A stretch of 32,789 nucleotides of DNA from Pseudomonadota bacterium (lineage in GTDB: Bacteria > Pseudomonadota > Alphaproteobacteria > Rhizobiales > Rhizobiaceae). The notes under the pieces are model-generated. The model saw only the letters and a list, made by a program, of their open reading frames with translations. It made no database searches and was not told the origin of the DNA. How positions within the stretch are numbered: the stretch's first letter is position 1; every line of letters starts with the position of its first letter. Location of the stretch: contig JAEWPB010000152.1 in NCBI GenBank assembly GCA_023399465.1, forward strand, positions 1 to 32,789. Reading direction: 5' to 3'. The position numbers and the translations under genes are program-made. Shown here piece after piece: positions 18,699 to 26,460 of this stretch.

Positions 18699-19362
18699 AT
18701 TTCAGCCCCTTGGCGGCAAGCGCCGGGCGCATGTCGTAAATGTCGAGCCCCAGTTCTCCGGCGGCCAGCCGCTTGCGCTTCATCTCTTCGTTGGCCAGCC
18801 GCTTTTCGGCAGCCGCCAGCACTGCTCCCGCATCCGCCCGCCTGACCACGCAAACCCCGTCGTCATCGGCCACGATCACGTCGCCGGCCTCGACGAGGGC
18901 GCCGGCGCAGACCACCGACACGTTGACGGAACCGAGTGTTTCCTTGACGGTCCCTTGCGCCGAAACCGCCTTCGACCAGACCGGAAAGCCCATGGCCGTC
19001 AGGTCCCTGACATCACGCACGCCGGCATCGATGATCAGCCCCCGGCAACCGCGGGCCTGCGCCGAGGTCGCGAGAAGATCGCCGAAGTAGCCGTTGTCGC
19101 AGGGGCTGGTCGGCGCCAGTACCAGCACGTCGCCTTCCTGCAACTGCTCGATCGCCACATGCACCATCCAGTTGTCGCCGGGGGGCGCCGAGATCGTGAC
19201 CGCCGAGCCAGCGATCTGGGCGCCGGCGTAAATCGGGCGCATGGCGCTCGACAGCATGCCCTTGCGCCCCTGTGCCTCGTGGACGGTCGCCACGCCGGCC
19301 GATGCCAGCCCGTCGATCACGTCTCGCGGCGCGCGCTCGATATTGCGAACCACGATGCCCAT
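18691..19362 (-). CDS. galC: 4-carboxy-4-hydroxy-2-oxoadipate aldolase / oxaloacetate decarboxylase
   Basis: The 223-residue protein is an RraA-fold class II aldolase of the LigK/GalC type. ATVHEAQGRKGM near residues 24-35, PPGDNWMVHVAIE near 61, and GLIIDAGVRDVRDL near 110-123 are characteristic; the Arg-Asp pair of GVRDV contacts the substrate and magnesium in this family. It splits 4-carboxy-4-hydroxy-2-oxoadipate into pyruvate and oxaloacetate. It has the usual length (about 225-240). ATG 19362 follows AAGGAG and lies two bases after the dioxygenase stop. It overlaps the tautomerase gene downstream. The RraA fold alone would be ambiguous; the motifs and operon make the aldolase call firm. 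Confidence 0.9.
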   Translation of the reverse strand: MGIVVRNIERAPRDVIDGLASAGVATVHEAQGRKGMLSSAMRPIYAGAQIAGSAVTISAPPGDNWMVHVAIEQLQEGDVLVLAPTSPCDNGYFGDLLATSAQARGCRGLIIDAGVRDVRDLTAMGFPVWSKAVSAQGTVKETLGSVNVSVVCAGALVEAGDVIVADDDGVCVVRRADAGAVLAAAEKRLANEEMKRKRLAAGELGLDIYDMRPALAAKGLKYV

Positions 19363-19364
19363 GC

Positions 19365-20330
19365 TCAATGCTCCTTGCTGGACGGCGGCGTGCCGTGGGT
19401 GTGGAAGGTCTCGATGGTCTTCAGCCCCCAGGCCTGGCCTTTCCGGCGTTCCGGCTCGGTCCACACGATCGGTTCCCAGTCGGGCGCCAGGATCAGCCGC
19501 GCGCCGGCATTGGCCAGCTCGACGCGATTGCCGGCCGGCTCCCAGACATAGAGGAAGAACGTGCCCTGGATAGCGTGCTTGTGCGGGCCGGTTTCGATAT
19601 GGACGCCGTTCTGCAGGAAGATGTCGGCCGCCCTGAGGATGTCCTCGCGCTGGTCGGTCGCGTAGGTGACGTGGTGAAGGCGACCATTGCCGCCGCCGTG
19701 CTCTTCGGTGCAGGCAAGGTCGTAGGTCTTGTTGTTGACGGTGAACCAGCAGCCCCCGGTTCGTCCATTGTCGAGCTGGATCAGTTCGGTGACGCGCGCG
19801 CCGAGGCAGGTTTCCATGAACCGGCGGAACTCGTCCACATCGGAGCTCAGGAGGTTGAGATGATCGAGCCGGCGCGGTGCCGCGCCGGTGAAGGCCGAGG
19901 CGGTGTTCTTCAACGCCGCACGGTCACCATCGGGCGCGCGGTAGCGCACCGTCTCGTAGTAGATCTCGAAGACGTGGCCGAAGGGATCCTCGAAACGGAA
20001 GGCGCGGCCATGGCTCTGGTCGCCATCGATCCAACCATGCACCTTGTAGCCCGAGGCTTCGATGGCCTGCACACGCCGTTCCAGCGCCTCCGGGCTGGAG
20101 GCGCGATAGGCGACATGGCCGACGCCGGTCGTGTGCGAGCGGGTGAGCTTCAGCGAGCAATGCTCGTAGTCGTCCCACGCCCTGAGGTAAGCCGAGGTCT
20201 CATCCTGGCCGGAGAGCTTCAGCCCGTAGATCCGGGTGAAGAAGTCGAGGCTTTCCTCGAACCTGTCGGTGAACATTTCGACATGCGCGAGGTGCGCGAT
20301 ATCGAAGGATGGATTGGTCGGCTGGGACAT
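19365..20330 (-). CDS. type I (VOC) extradiol ring-cleavage dioxygenase
   Basis: The 321-residue protein has two VOC domains (about 11-128 and 153-272), as in catechol 2,3-dioxygenase and homoprotocatechuate 2,3-dioxygenase. The metal ligands fit H157 (LDHLNLL), H220 (LHHVTYA) and E271 (NRVELA), with spacing very close to the His-His-Glu of XylE-type enzymes. It would open a catechol-like ring next to the hydroxyl pair, using iron or manganese and oxygen. The operon continues with aldolase and tautomerase and is led by a GalB-like hydratase, so the expected product is 4-oxalomesaconate or a close relative. In the known gallate pathway that step is done by GalA, a LigAB-fold enzyme of a different family. 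The true substrate (gallate, protocatechuate or another acid) is unknown. Confidence 0.85.
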   Translation of the reverse strand: MSQPTNPSFDIAHLAHVEMFTDRFEESLDFFTRIYGLKLSGQDETSAYLRAWDDYEHCSLKLTRSHTTGVGHVAYRASSPEALERRVQAIEASGYKVHGWIDGDQSHGRAFRFEDPFGHVFEIYYETVRYRAPDGDRAALKNTASAFTGAAPRRLDHLNLLSSDVDEFRRFMETCLGARVTELIQLDNGRTGGCWFTVNNKTYDLACTEEHGGGNGRLHHVTYATDQREDILRAADIFLQNGVHIETGPHKHAIQGTFFLYVWEPAGNRVELANAGARLILAPDWEPIVWTEPERRKGQAWGLKTIETFHTHGTPPSSKEH

Positions 20331-20390
20331 TTCTGCTTTTCCTCCTCGAATGCCCGAATGTCGGACTGGCCCGGCTTTTGTAGCAAAGCT

Positions 20391-21137
20391 TCAGAGTTCG
20401 TCGACGGTGCGCGGGAATATCGACTGGAAGCCCTCGCCGTATTTTGCCTTGCGGCCGCCGGACTGGCCGCCGGAATTGCGCATGAAGTGGTTCGCCCGGT
20501 TCTCGGCGACGCGGGTGTAGTACTCCCAGAGGTGCTCCTGGCCTTCCATGCATTCGATGGCCGCGCGCTTCTTGTCCCAGACCGGCGTCACGTCGAGAAA
20601 GACGTCCGGCTTCCAGCCCATCTGCTCGGTCTGGTGCGGTTCGAAGAGATAGAGCTGCGGCGCGCCGAGCACCTTCTGGCCGGGGTTATGACCCCAGGCC
20701 TGGGCGATCATGCGCACTTCGAGCGCCACCTGCGTCGCATACATATGGTCGGTGTTGTAGGGGTCGTATTGCGAGTGGCTCATCATGAAATCGGGCTGGA
20801 CGTCCCGGATGACATCGACGAGGCGATACTTGTCGTCGTCGGTCAGGCGCAGCGGATAGTCGCCGAGATCGAAGCTGATGAGGTTGTGGACGCCAAGCGC
20901 CGCGGCCGCCTTCTCGGCTTCGCTGCGGCGCGCCGCCTTTACCCGCTCCAGCGTCATGCCCGGCTGTTTCCATAACTTGGCAGACTCGCCGCGTTCGCCG
21001 AAAGAGAGGCACACGACGGTGACCTCATAGCCCATTTGCGCATGCAGGGCGATGGCGCCCCCGCAACGCCAGACGAAATCGGCCGCATGGGCACTGATGA
21101 CAAGAGCGGACTTGGCCGCCGGTTTCTCCCTCGACAT
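20391..21137 (-). CDS. galB: GalB-like 4-oxalomesaconate (4-carboxy-2-hydroxymuconate) hydratase, PIG-L fold
   Basis: This 248-residue protein has the PIG-L/LmbE fold, but the deacetylase motif AHPDDE is replaced by AHAADF (residues 16-21), leaving only the first acid (D20). Further family blocks are FGERGESAKLW and SHSQYDPYNTDHMYAT. GalB of Pseudomonas putida is a PIG-L-fold hydratase, not a deacetylase, and acts directly before the GalC aldolase; the changed motif and the neighbouring galC and galD genes support the same role here. ATG 21137 follows AAGGAG. It is the first gene of the minus-strand operon, 60 bases before the dioxygenase. The metal is probably zinc, by analogy. Confidence 0.85.
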   Translation of the reverse strand: MSREKPAAKSALVISAHAADFVWRCGGAIALHAQMGYEVTVVCLSFGERGESAKLWKQPGMTLERVKAARRSEAEKAAAALGVHNLISFDLGDYPLRLTDDDKYRLVDVIRDVQPDFMMSHSQYDPYNTDHMYATQVALEVRMIAQAWGHNPGQKVLGAPQLYLFEPHQTEQMGWKPDVFLDVTPVWDKKRAAIECMEGQEHLWEYYTRVAENRANHFMRNSGGQSGGRKAKYGEGFQSIFPRTVDEL

Positions 21138-21217
21138 GGGACTGGCTCCTTGCAATTTCCTGATGCAAGGGATGCGCCGCGGCAACGATCGAAATCAAAT
21201 CGAAAGGCCGGTCCGGA

Positions 21218-21236
21218 CTATAAGATCTGGCTATAG
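21218..21236. promoter_or_regulatory. candidate LysR-type operator in the divergent gal promoter region
   Basis: CTATAAGATCTGGCTATAG has 5-bp inverted arms (CTATA / TATAG) nine bases apart and fits the T-N11-A pattern of LysR sites. It lies 58 bases before the dehydrogenase start and 81 before the galB start, between the two divergent operons. The double-HTH LysR encoded at 22178 is the natural candidate to bind it. Confidence 0.4.
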
Positions 21237-21293
21237 GGCATGGAATTCATGCTCAACCTTTGCCAAGGTCGGCAGATAGAAAGAAGGGCCTGC

Positions 21294-22181
21294 ATGACTG
21301 ACATTGCCAGCAATTTTCCAGATATAGCCTTTGTCGGTTTCGGCGAGGCCGCACAAGCCATCACCTCCGGCTGGACGCCTCCTGAAACGACTGCGGTCCG
21401 GGCTTATGACCTCAAGCTCGCCGGGCCTGATGATGGCGGGCCGATGCGTAATCGCTGCGCCACCGCGGGGATAGAACCCCATGGAAACGCCGGAGCAGCA
21501 CTTGCCGGCGTCGGTCTGGTCTTTTGCCTGGTGACTGCGGATCAGGCGCTTGCTGCTGCGCGCAGTTGTGCGGGCGAGCTTGCACCGGGAACCCTTTGGC
21601 TCGACGGCAACTCATGCGCGCCGCAGACAAAGCAGTTGGCCGCCGAGGTGATAGAGGCGGCCGGCGGGCGCTATGTCGATGTCGCCATCATGGCTCCGGT
21701 CCATCCCAAGCGCCATGAGGTGCCGCTTCTTCTGTCCGGACCGCACGCAGCCGTCGCCGCCGAACTGCTGAGCCGTCTCGGCATGCGCCCGAGCGTTGCC
21801 GGCGAGACGGTCGGGGATGCTTCCAGCATCAAGATGCTGCGCTCGGTGATGATCAAGGGGCTCGAGGCGCTGACCAGCGAGTGCCTGCTTGCCGCTCGCC
21901 GGGCCGGCGTGGAAGATGCGGTGATAGCCTCGCTTCAAGCCTCCGATCCCGGCATCGACTGGCGTGCACGTGGCGCCTACAATCTGGAGCGCATGCTGGT
22001 GCATGGCACGCGACGCGCCAGCGAAATGGAGGAGGTCTGTGCAACGCTTTCCGCCTACGGCCTGCCGGACTGGATCAGCCGCGGCACCGTCGAATGGCAG
22101 CGCCGGCTTGCCGACCTTGATCTCGATCCCGGTCCGGATGACCTCGCGGCCCGCGCGGACAAGGTGCTCGGCCGGCTATGA
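21294..22181 (+). CDS. NAD(P)-dependent oxidoreductase, 6-phosphogluconate dehydrogenase-like with DUF1932
   Basis: The 295-residue product has an N-terminal Rossmann domain with FVGFGEAAQAI (about residues 11-21) and a second conserved block DGNSCAP near 104. The C-terminal helical domain begins near SSIKMLRSVMIKGLEAL, where K is at the place of the catalytic lysine of beta-hydroxyacid dehydrogenases, and matches DUF1932. ATG 21294 follows AAGAAGG. The stop overlaps the LysR start by four bases. It is divergent from the ring-cleavage operon, so it may oxidise a precursor of the aromatic ring or an intermediate, for example a hydroxylated alicyclic acid. No such step exists in the known gallate pathway. 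Function is uncertain. Confidence 0.8.
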   Translation: MTDIASNFPDIAFVGFGEAAQAITSGWTPPETTAVRAYDLKLAGPDDGGPMRNRCATAGIEPHGNAGAALAGVGLVFCLVTADQALAAARSCAGELAPGTLWLDGNSCAPQTKQLAAEVIEAAGGRYVDVAIMAPVHPKRHEVPLLLSGPHAAVAAELLSRLGMRPSVAGETVGDASSIKMLRSVMIKGLEALTSECLLAARRAGVEDAVIASLQASDPGIDWRARGAYNLERMLVHGTRRASEMEEVCATLSAYGLPDWISRGTVEWQRRLADLDLDPGPDDLAARADKVLGRL

Positions 22182-23374
22182 TCACCCGCAATCTCAGGCA
22201 TTTGCGGCTGTTTGCGGCCGTCGCGGATCTGAAAACCCTGACCGCGACATCGCAGACCTGGCACATCTCGCAGCCGGCCGTAACCCAGGCAATCGGCAAG
22301 CTCGAGCGGGAGACGGGCGGCCCGCTGTTCGAACGCAGCCGCCATGGTTTCTTCCTGACCCCTCGAGGCGAGCTGCTGCAGCGGCGTGTGGATAGTGCCT
22401 TCGCCCTCCTCGATCCGGCGCTCGCCGACATTTCCCCGCGGCTGAAGACCACGTTGAGCTACGCGCAATTGCAGGCGCTGATTGCGGTGGGCGAAAGCGA
22501 AAACTTCACGCTCGCCGCCCGCCGCCTCGGGCTCGCACAGCCGACAGTTCATCGTGCCGTGACCCAGGTCGAGCAGGAGGCGGTCCGCAGCCTCTTCGAG
22601 CGCACCGCCTTCGGCATGCTGCCGACCCGGCTTTGCCAGGCGCTGATCCAGGCCGCCCGGCTCGCGATCTACGAATTCGACCAGGCCGACGCCGAGCTTG
22701 CCGAGTTCAACGGCGGCGAAGCGGGTTCGGTCGTCATCGGCGCACTGCCGCTCGCCCGCTCTACCCTTCTGCCGCGGGCACTCAGCCGGTTCCGGCTGCA
22801 GAAGCCGACCTATCCGGTTCGCGTCCTCGACGGTCCCTATGACGAGATGCTCGGCGGCCTTCGCCGCGGCGCGATCGACTTCCTCATCGGTGCCTTGCGT
22901 GTGCCGGCGCCGATCGGCGACGTGGTACAGGAACGGCTGTTCGACGACCGGCTGGCCCTGCTGGCCGGGCCCGGCCATCCGCTGGCGGGCAGGAGCAGCG
23001 TCACCATCGACGACCTCACTGCCTATCCCTGGGTCGTGCCACGCAGCGGAACACCGACCCGGGGCCAGTTCGAAACCCTCTTCACGACGGGCGGAAAGGA
23101 GCCGCCGGCGCGGGTGATCGAGTCGGGCTCGCTGCTCCTGATGCGCGAGCTTCTCAACGAGAGCCAGCATCTCGGCTGTCTTTCCCGCCACCAGTCGGAG
23201 CGTGAATGCGATCACGGCCTGCTGGTGGCGATCGACTATCCGACGGACCACCTTCTGCGTCCGATCGGCCTGACATACCGGCAGAACTGGCGGCCCACCC
23301 ACGCACAGGAACTGATGCTGCAGCTGGTGGCCGACGTTGTTCATCGGGAAGGCAAGTATAGCAAATACTTATAG
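22178..23374 (+). CDS. LysR-family transcriptional regulator with two helix-turn-helix domains
   Basis: At 398 residues it is about 100 longer than a normal LysR protein. The extra length is a second DNA-binding domain: one at about 5-64 (ISQPAVTQAIGKLERETG) and another at about 95-153 (LAQPTVHRAVTQVEQEAV), followed by the effector domain at about 183-390. The second winged helix lacks the typical GG turn and reads EQEAVRSLFER, so it may have diverged. The gene overlaps the upstream dehydrogenase and precedes the TRAP genes by 91 bases. It most likely controls the gal-like operon, the dehydrogenase and the TRAP transporter in response to the aromatic acid or a ring-cleavage product. Confidence 0.9.
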   Translation: MITRNLRHLRLFAAVADLKTLTATSQTWHISQPAVTQAIGKLERETGGPLFERSRHGFFLTPRGELLQRRVDSAFALLDPALADISPRLKTTLSYAQLQALIAVGESENFTLAARRLGLAQPTVHRAVTQVEQEAVRSLFERTAFGMLPTRLCQALIQAARLAIYEFDQADAELAEFNGGEAGSVVIGALPLARSTLLPRALSRFRLQKPTYPVRVLDGPYDEMLGGLRRGAIDFLIGALRVPAPIGDVVQERLFDDRLALLAGPGHPLAGRSSVTIDDLTAYPWVVPRSGTPTRGQFETLFTTGGKEPPARVIESGSLLLMRELLNESQHLGCLSRHQSERECDHGLLVAIDYPTDHLLRPIGLTYRQNWRPTHAQELMLQLVADVVHREGKYSKYL

Positions 23375-23375
23375 C
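23354..23375 (+). promoter_or_regulatory. inverted repeat upstream of the TRAP operon
   Basis: AAGTATAGCAAATACTT is a perfect inverted repeat with 6-bp arms and a 5-base centre, at the very end of the LysR gene. TATAGC occurs twice, 13 bases apart (23357 and 23370), and the element recalls the CTATAG half site in the divergent gal promoter. It lies about 95 bases before dctP and may be a regulator site. Confidence 0.35.
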
Positions 23376-23465
23376 GCATCCCCGGCTTTGAATTGGTGTC
23401 AGGGCCCACGGAGGGGCAATAACAGCGGACTGCCTTATAAATCTTGTTTCATTCGGGAGGAATAC

Positions 23466-24446
23466 ATGCGCAAGATGACTGCTCTGGCCGGCGCACTGCT
23501 GGGCCTTGGACTTGCCTCTGCCGCTGCTCAGGCCGAAACGCTGAAGTTCGCCAACTTCATGGCGCCCACTCATCCCTATGTCGAAAGCACCTTCGCCCCC
23601 TTTGCCAAGGCGATCGAGGACGGCACCAAGGGCGAGGTCAAGGTGCAGCTCTACAACGGCGGCGAACTGGGCGCCGGCCCTGCCGAGCAGTATGCGCGTG
23701 CCGTTGACGGGGTAGCCGAATTCTCGATCAGCCTGCCGGGCTACACCGCCTCCACCTTTCCGCTGACGCTCCTGGCCGAACTTCCCGGTACCATCGACGA
23801 GGCAACCGGCACCGAGACTATCTGGAAGAACATCGAACTGTTCCAGCCGGAATACAAGCGCGTCAAGCTGGTCGGCTTGTGGTCGAGCGCCGAGAACATC
23901 ATCTACAGCGCCAAGAAGCCGATCCGAGGTCTCGACGACCTGAAGGGCATGAAGATCCGCGTTCCCTCGCGCAATTCCGGCACGCTCGTCGAAGCCTGGG
24001 GCGGCAGCCCCGTGTCGATGCCGGTGAGCGAGGTTTACAATGCGCTGCAGACCGGGGTCATCGACGCGGCCATGATCGACGGCACGGCAACGAAGGCATT
24101 TCGTCTCGGCGAAGTGGCGAGCTACGTCACCCTCGGCATGAAGACGACCAACTCGCCCTTCTTCATCGTCATGAACCGCGACGCCTGGAACGATCTGTCC
24201 GACGAGCACAAGAGCGTGGTCGAAACCGCCGGCAAGCAGGCATCGCTGAATGGCCAGGCCATGCAGTTGCGCGTCGCCGCCGACGGCATCGAATCCTTCG
24301 GAAGCACGGCCGGCAAGGAAGTCATTCGCCTGACCGCCGAACAGGCTGCCCCGTTCAACGAGATCGCCGACAAGGTCACGGCCAAGATCGAAGCCGAAAC
24401 CGGACCGGCCGCCGCCGAGATCATCAAAGCCCTCAAGGCGAAGTAA
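23466..24446 (+). CDS. dctP: TRAP transporter substrate-binding protein
   Basis: The 326-residue protein is a periplasmic DctP-family binding protein with a signal peptide ending near AAAQAE and a mature start TLKFANFMAPTHPYVES. KIRVPSRNSGTLVEAWGGSPV near residues 160-180 includes the arginine that binds the carboxylate of the ligand in this family, and PVSEVYNALQTGVIDA follows. ATG 23466 is preceded by GGGAGGAATAC. It is the first gene of a dctP-dctQ-dctM operon downstream of the LysR gene. The ligand is probably an organic acid, perhaps the aromatic acid degraded by the neighbouring operon. Confidence 0.94.
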   Translation: MRKMTALAGALLGLGLASAAAQAETLKFANFMAPTHPYVESTFAPFAKAIEDGTKGEVKVQLYNGGELGAGPAEQYARAVDGVAEFSISLPGYTASTFPLTLLAELPGTIDEATGTETIWKNIELFQPEYKRVKLVGLWSSAENIIYSAKKPIRGLDDLKGMKIRVPSRNSGTLVEAWGGSPVSMPVSEVYNALQTGVIDAAMIDGTATKAFRLGEVASYVTLGMKTTNSPFFIVMNRDAWNDLSDEHKSVVETAGKQASLNGQAMQLRVAADGIESFGSTAGKEVIRLTAEQAAPFNEIADKVTAKIEAETGPAAAEIIKALKAK

Positions 24447-24452
24447 CACCCG

Positions 24453-24956
24453 ATGGTCAGCAAAACAGCCCCGGCCTGGGCGCGTTCGATCGAGCGCGCC
24501 ACCAAGGCCCTGTCTGCCCTTGCCGGGATCAGCCTCATCTTCATGATGGCCGCAATCACGATCGGGGTCCTGACGCGCTACCTTCTCAACCGCCCGATCA
24601 CCGGGGTGGACGAGATCGTCCAGATGGCGGGCGTCGCCCTCGTCATGCTCGCTCTCCCCTATGCCACGCTCCATGGCGCCCATGTCCGGGTGGACATCTT
24701 CGATGATGCGCTCGGCCGGCTTGGCCGCGCAGTGGGCGACGTTTTCTCCCGCCTGGTCTCCGGCTTCGTCCTTGTCGTGCTCGTCGATCGCGCCTGGGAC
24801 AAGACGCTGGATGCATATGAATACGCAGACACCACCAACATGCTGGGAATGCCGGTCTGGCCCTTCTACGGCGTCCTGATGATGGGCGTCGCACTGTGTC
24901 TCGTCGTCTTTGCCGCGGAACTCGTGCTGATCTTCACCGGAAGGACGCAAGAATGA
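24453..24956 (+). CDS. dctQ: TRAP transporter small permease subunit
   Basis: A 167-residue membrane protein with four predicted membrane segments, the size and form of DctQ. The block LNRPITGVDEIVQMAGVALVM after the first segment is the family signature. It begins six bases after the dctP stop and overlaps dctM by four bases (ATGA). It associates with DctM in the inner membrane and helps dock the binding protein. Confidence 0.93.
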   Translation: MVSKTAPAWARSIERATKALSALAGISLIFMMAAITIGVLTRYLLNRPITGVDEIVQMAGVALVMLALPYATLHGAHVRVDIFDDALGRLGRAVGDVFSRLVSGFVLVVLVDRAWDKTLDAYEYADTTNMLGMPVWPFYGVLMMGVALCLVVFAAELVLIFTGRTQE

Positions 24957-26257
24957 CCCCCATCACTGCTGGCCTTGTCGGCATCGCCTGCCTGTTCGCG
25001 CTGATGCTGCTGCGCATGCCCGTCGCCTTCGCCATGATGTCCGTCGGCTTTTTCGGGATGTGGGGGCTCGAGGGGTTGCGTTCGGCGAGCGGGGTCGTGA
25101 TTACCGAAAGCTACTCCGCCGTCGCCTCCTATTCGCTGATCGTCGCGCCGATGTTCGTGCTGCTCGGCAATGTTTCCTCGGCTGCCGGCTTCAGCGCCGG
25201 GCTCTATGATGCGGCCTATGCCTGGGTCGGGCGTCTGCGCGGTGGCCTCGCCTCCGCCTCGGTGCTGGCTTGCGCCGCCTTTGCGGCCGTCTGCGGCTCG
25301 TCGGTCGCGACCGCGGTCACGCTTGGCAAGGTCGCCCTGCCGGAGATGCGCCGGCTCGGCTATGCGCCGGGGCTATCGACCGGCGCGATCGCCGCCGGCG
25401 GCACTCTCGGCTTCCTGATCCCGCCGTCGACCGGCTTCGTCCTCTATGCCATCCTGACCGAGCAGTCGATCGGGCGGCTGTTCATGGCAGGTGTCATTCC
25501 GGGCCTGCTGCTCACCGCTCTGTTCGTGGTGGTCGTCTCGATCGTCGCGCGGCTCAACCCCGAGGCCGGCCCGCGCGGCCGCGTCATGAGCATGGCGGAA
25601 AAGCTCGCCACGCTACGCAAATCGGCCCCGCTCCTCGGTGTCATGGTGCTGTCGATCGGCGGCATCTATGTCGGCGTCTTCACCCCGGTCGAAGCGTCGG
25701 GCGTCGGTGCCGCACTGGTGATCCTGCTCGCCGTCGCAAGCCGTTCGATCACCGGCGGCGCCCTGTGGTCGGCGGTCCAGGACACGCTGCGCACCTCAGT
25801 CATGCTCTACACGATCGTGATCGGTGCCAATGTCCTCAATCCGTTCTTTGCGGTCACCGGCATACCCGCGGCTCTCGGCGAGGGCTTGCAAAGCCTCGGA
25901 CTTGGCGCCTACGGCTCGCTCGTCGTCATCATTCTCGCCTATATCGTGCTTGGCATGTTCATGGACGGACTGGCCATGCTGGTCGTCACCATCCCGATCG
26001 TCTACCCCATTGTCATGGGGTTCGGCTTCGATCCGATCTGGTTCGGCGTGGTGGCCGTCATCGTCATCGAAATGGGAATGATCACCCCGCCGGTGGGCAT
26101 GAACGTCTTCGTGGTGCGCGGGGTTGCAGGCGATGTGCCGCTGGCGACCATCTTCCGTGGGGTGATGCCCTTCCTTCTGGCGATGATCGTCGCCCTGATA
26201 CTCGTCATCATCTTCCCGCAGATCGCCCTGCTTCTGCCGAACTCGATGTATGGGTAA
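24953..26257 (+). CDS. dctM: TRAP transporter large permease subunit
   Basis: The 434-residue product has about twelve membrane segments and typical DctM blocks: AAVCGSSVATAVTLGKVALPEM near residue 110, GAIAAGGTLGFLIPPSTGFVLYA near 145, and MDGLAMLVVTIPIVYPI near 340. It is the sodium- or proton-driven channel of the TRAP system. The start ATG 24953 is set by the overlap with dctQ; an in-frame start 19 codons upstream lies inside dctQ and is unlikely. The gene is full length. It ends the plus-strand operon. Confidence 0.94.
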   Translation: MTPITAGLVGIACLFALMLLRMPVAFAMMSVGFFGMWGLEGLRSASGVVITESYSAVASYSLIVAPMFVLLGNVSSAAGFSAGLYDAAYAWVGRLRGGLASASVLACAAFAAVCGSSVATAVTLGKVALPEMRRLGYAPGLSTGAIAAGGTLGFLIPPSTGFVLYAILTEQSIGRLFMAGVIPGLLLTALFVVVVSIVARLNPEAGPRGRVMSMAEKLATLRKSAPLLGVMVLSIGGIYVGVFTPVEASGVGAALVILLAVASRSITGGALWSAVQDTLRTSVMLYTIVIGANVLNPFFAVTGIPAALGEGLQSLGLGAYGSLVVIILAYIVLGMFMDGLAMLVVTIPIVYPIVMGFGFDPIWFGVVAVIVIEMGMITPPVGMNVFVVRGVAGDVPLATIFRGVMPFLLAMIVALILVIIFPQIALLLPNSMYG

Positions 26258-26460
26258 TAAAGATGGCCGGTCTATAGCCGCTGGGCATGGGCCGGCCCTG
26301 TCCTGTCGCGGGAGGAGGCTGCCCGGCCCGGCCTTCGCCTGACATCGCCCGCGGGGTTTACGTGAGCGCCTTCACCCGATAGACCCCCTCCATGCCCGAT
26401 CCGCCCCCGCGCCAGATCGCACGAAGGATCGGACCTCACCGATACAGGAGGATGGCTGAC

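Noticed and set aside
26265..26320. GC-rich inverted segments after dctM as a terminator
   Set aside because: The GGCCGG/CCGGCC arms are only six bases with a long loop and no T tract; several pairings are equally possible in this GC-rich stretch.
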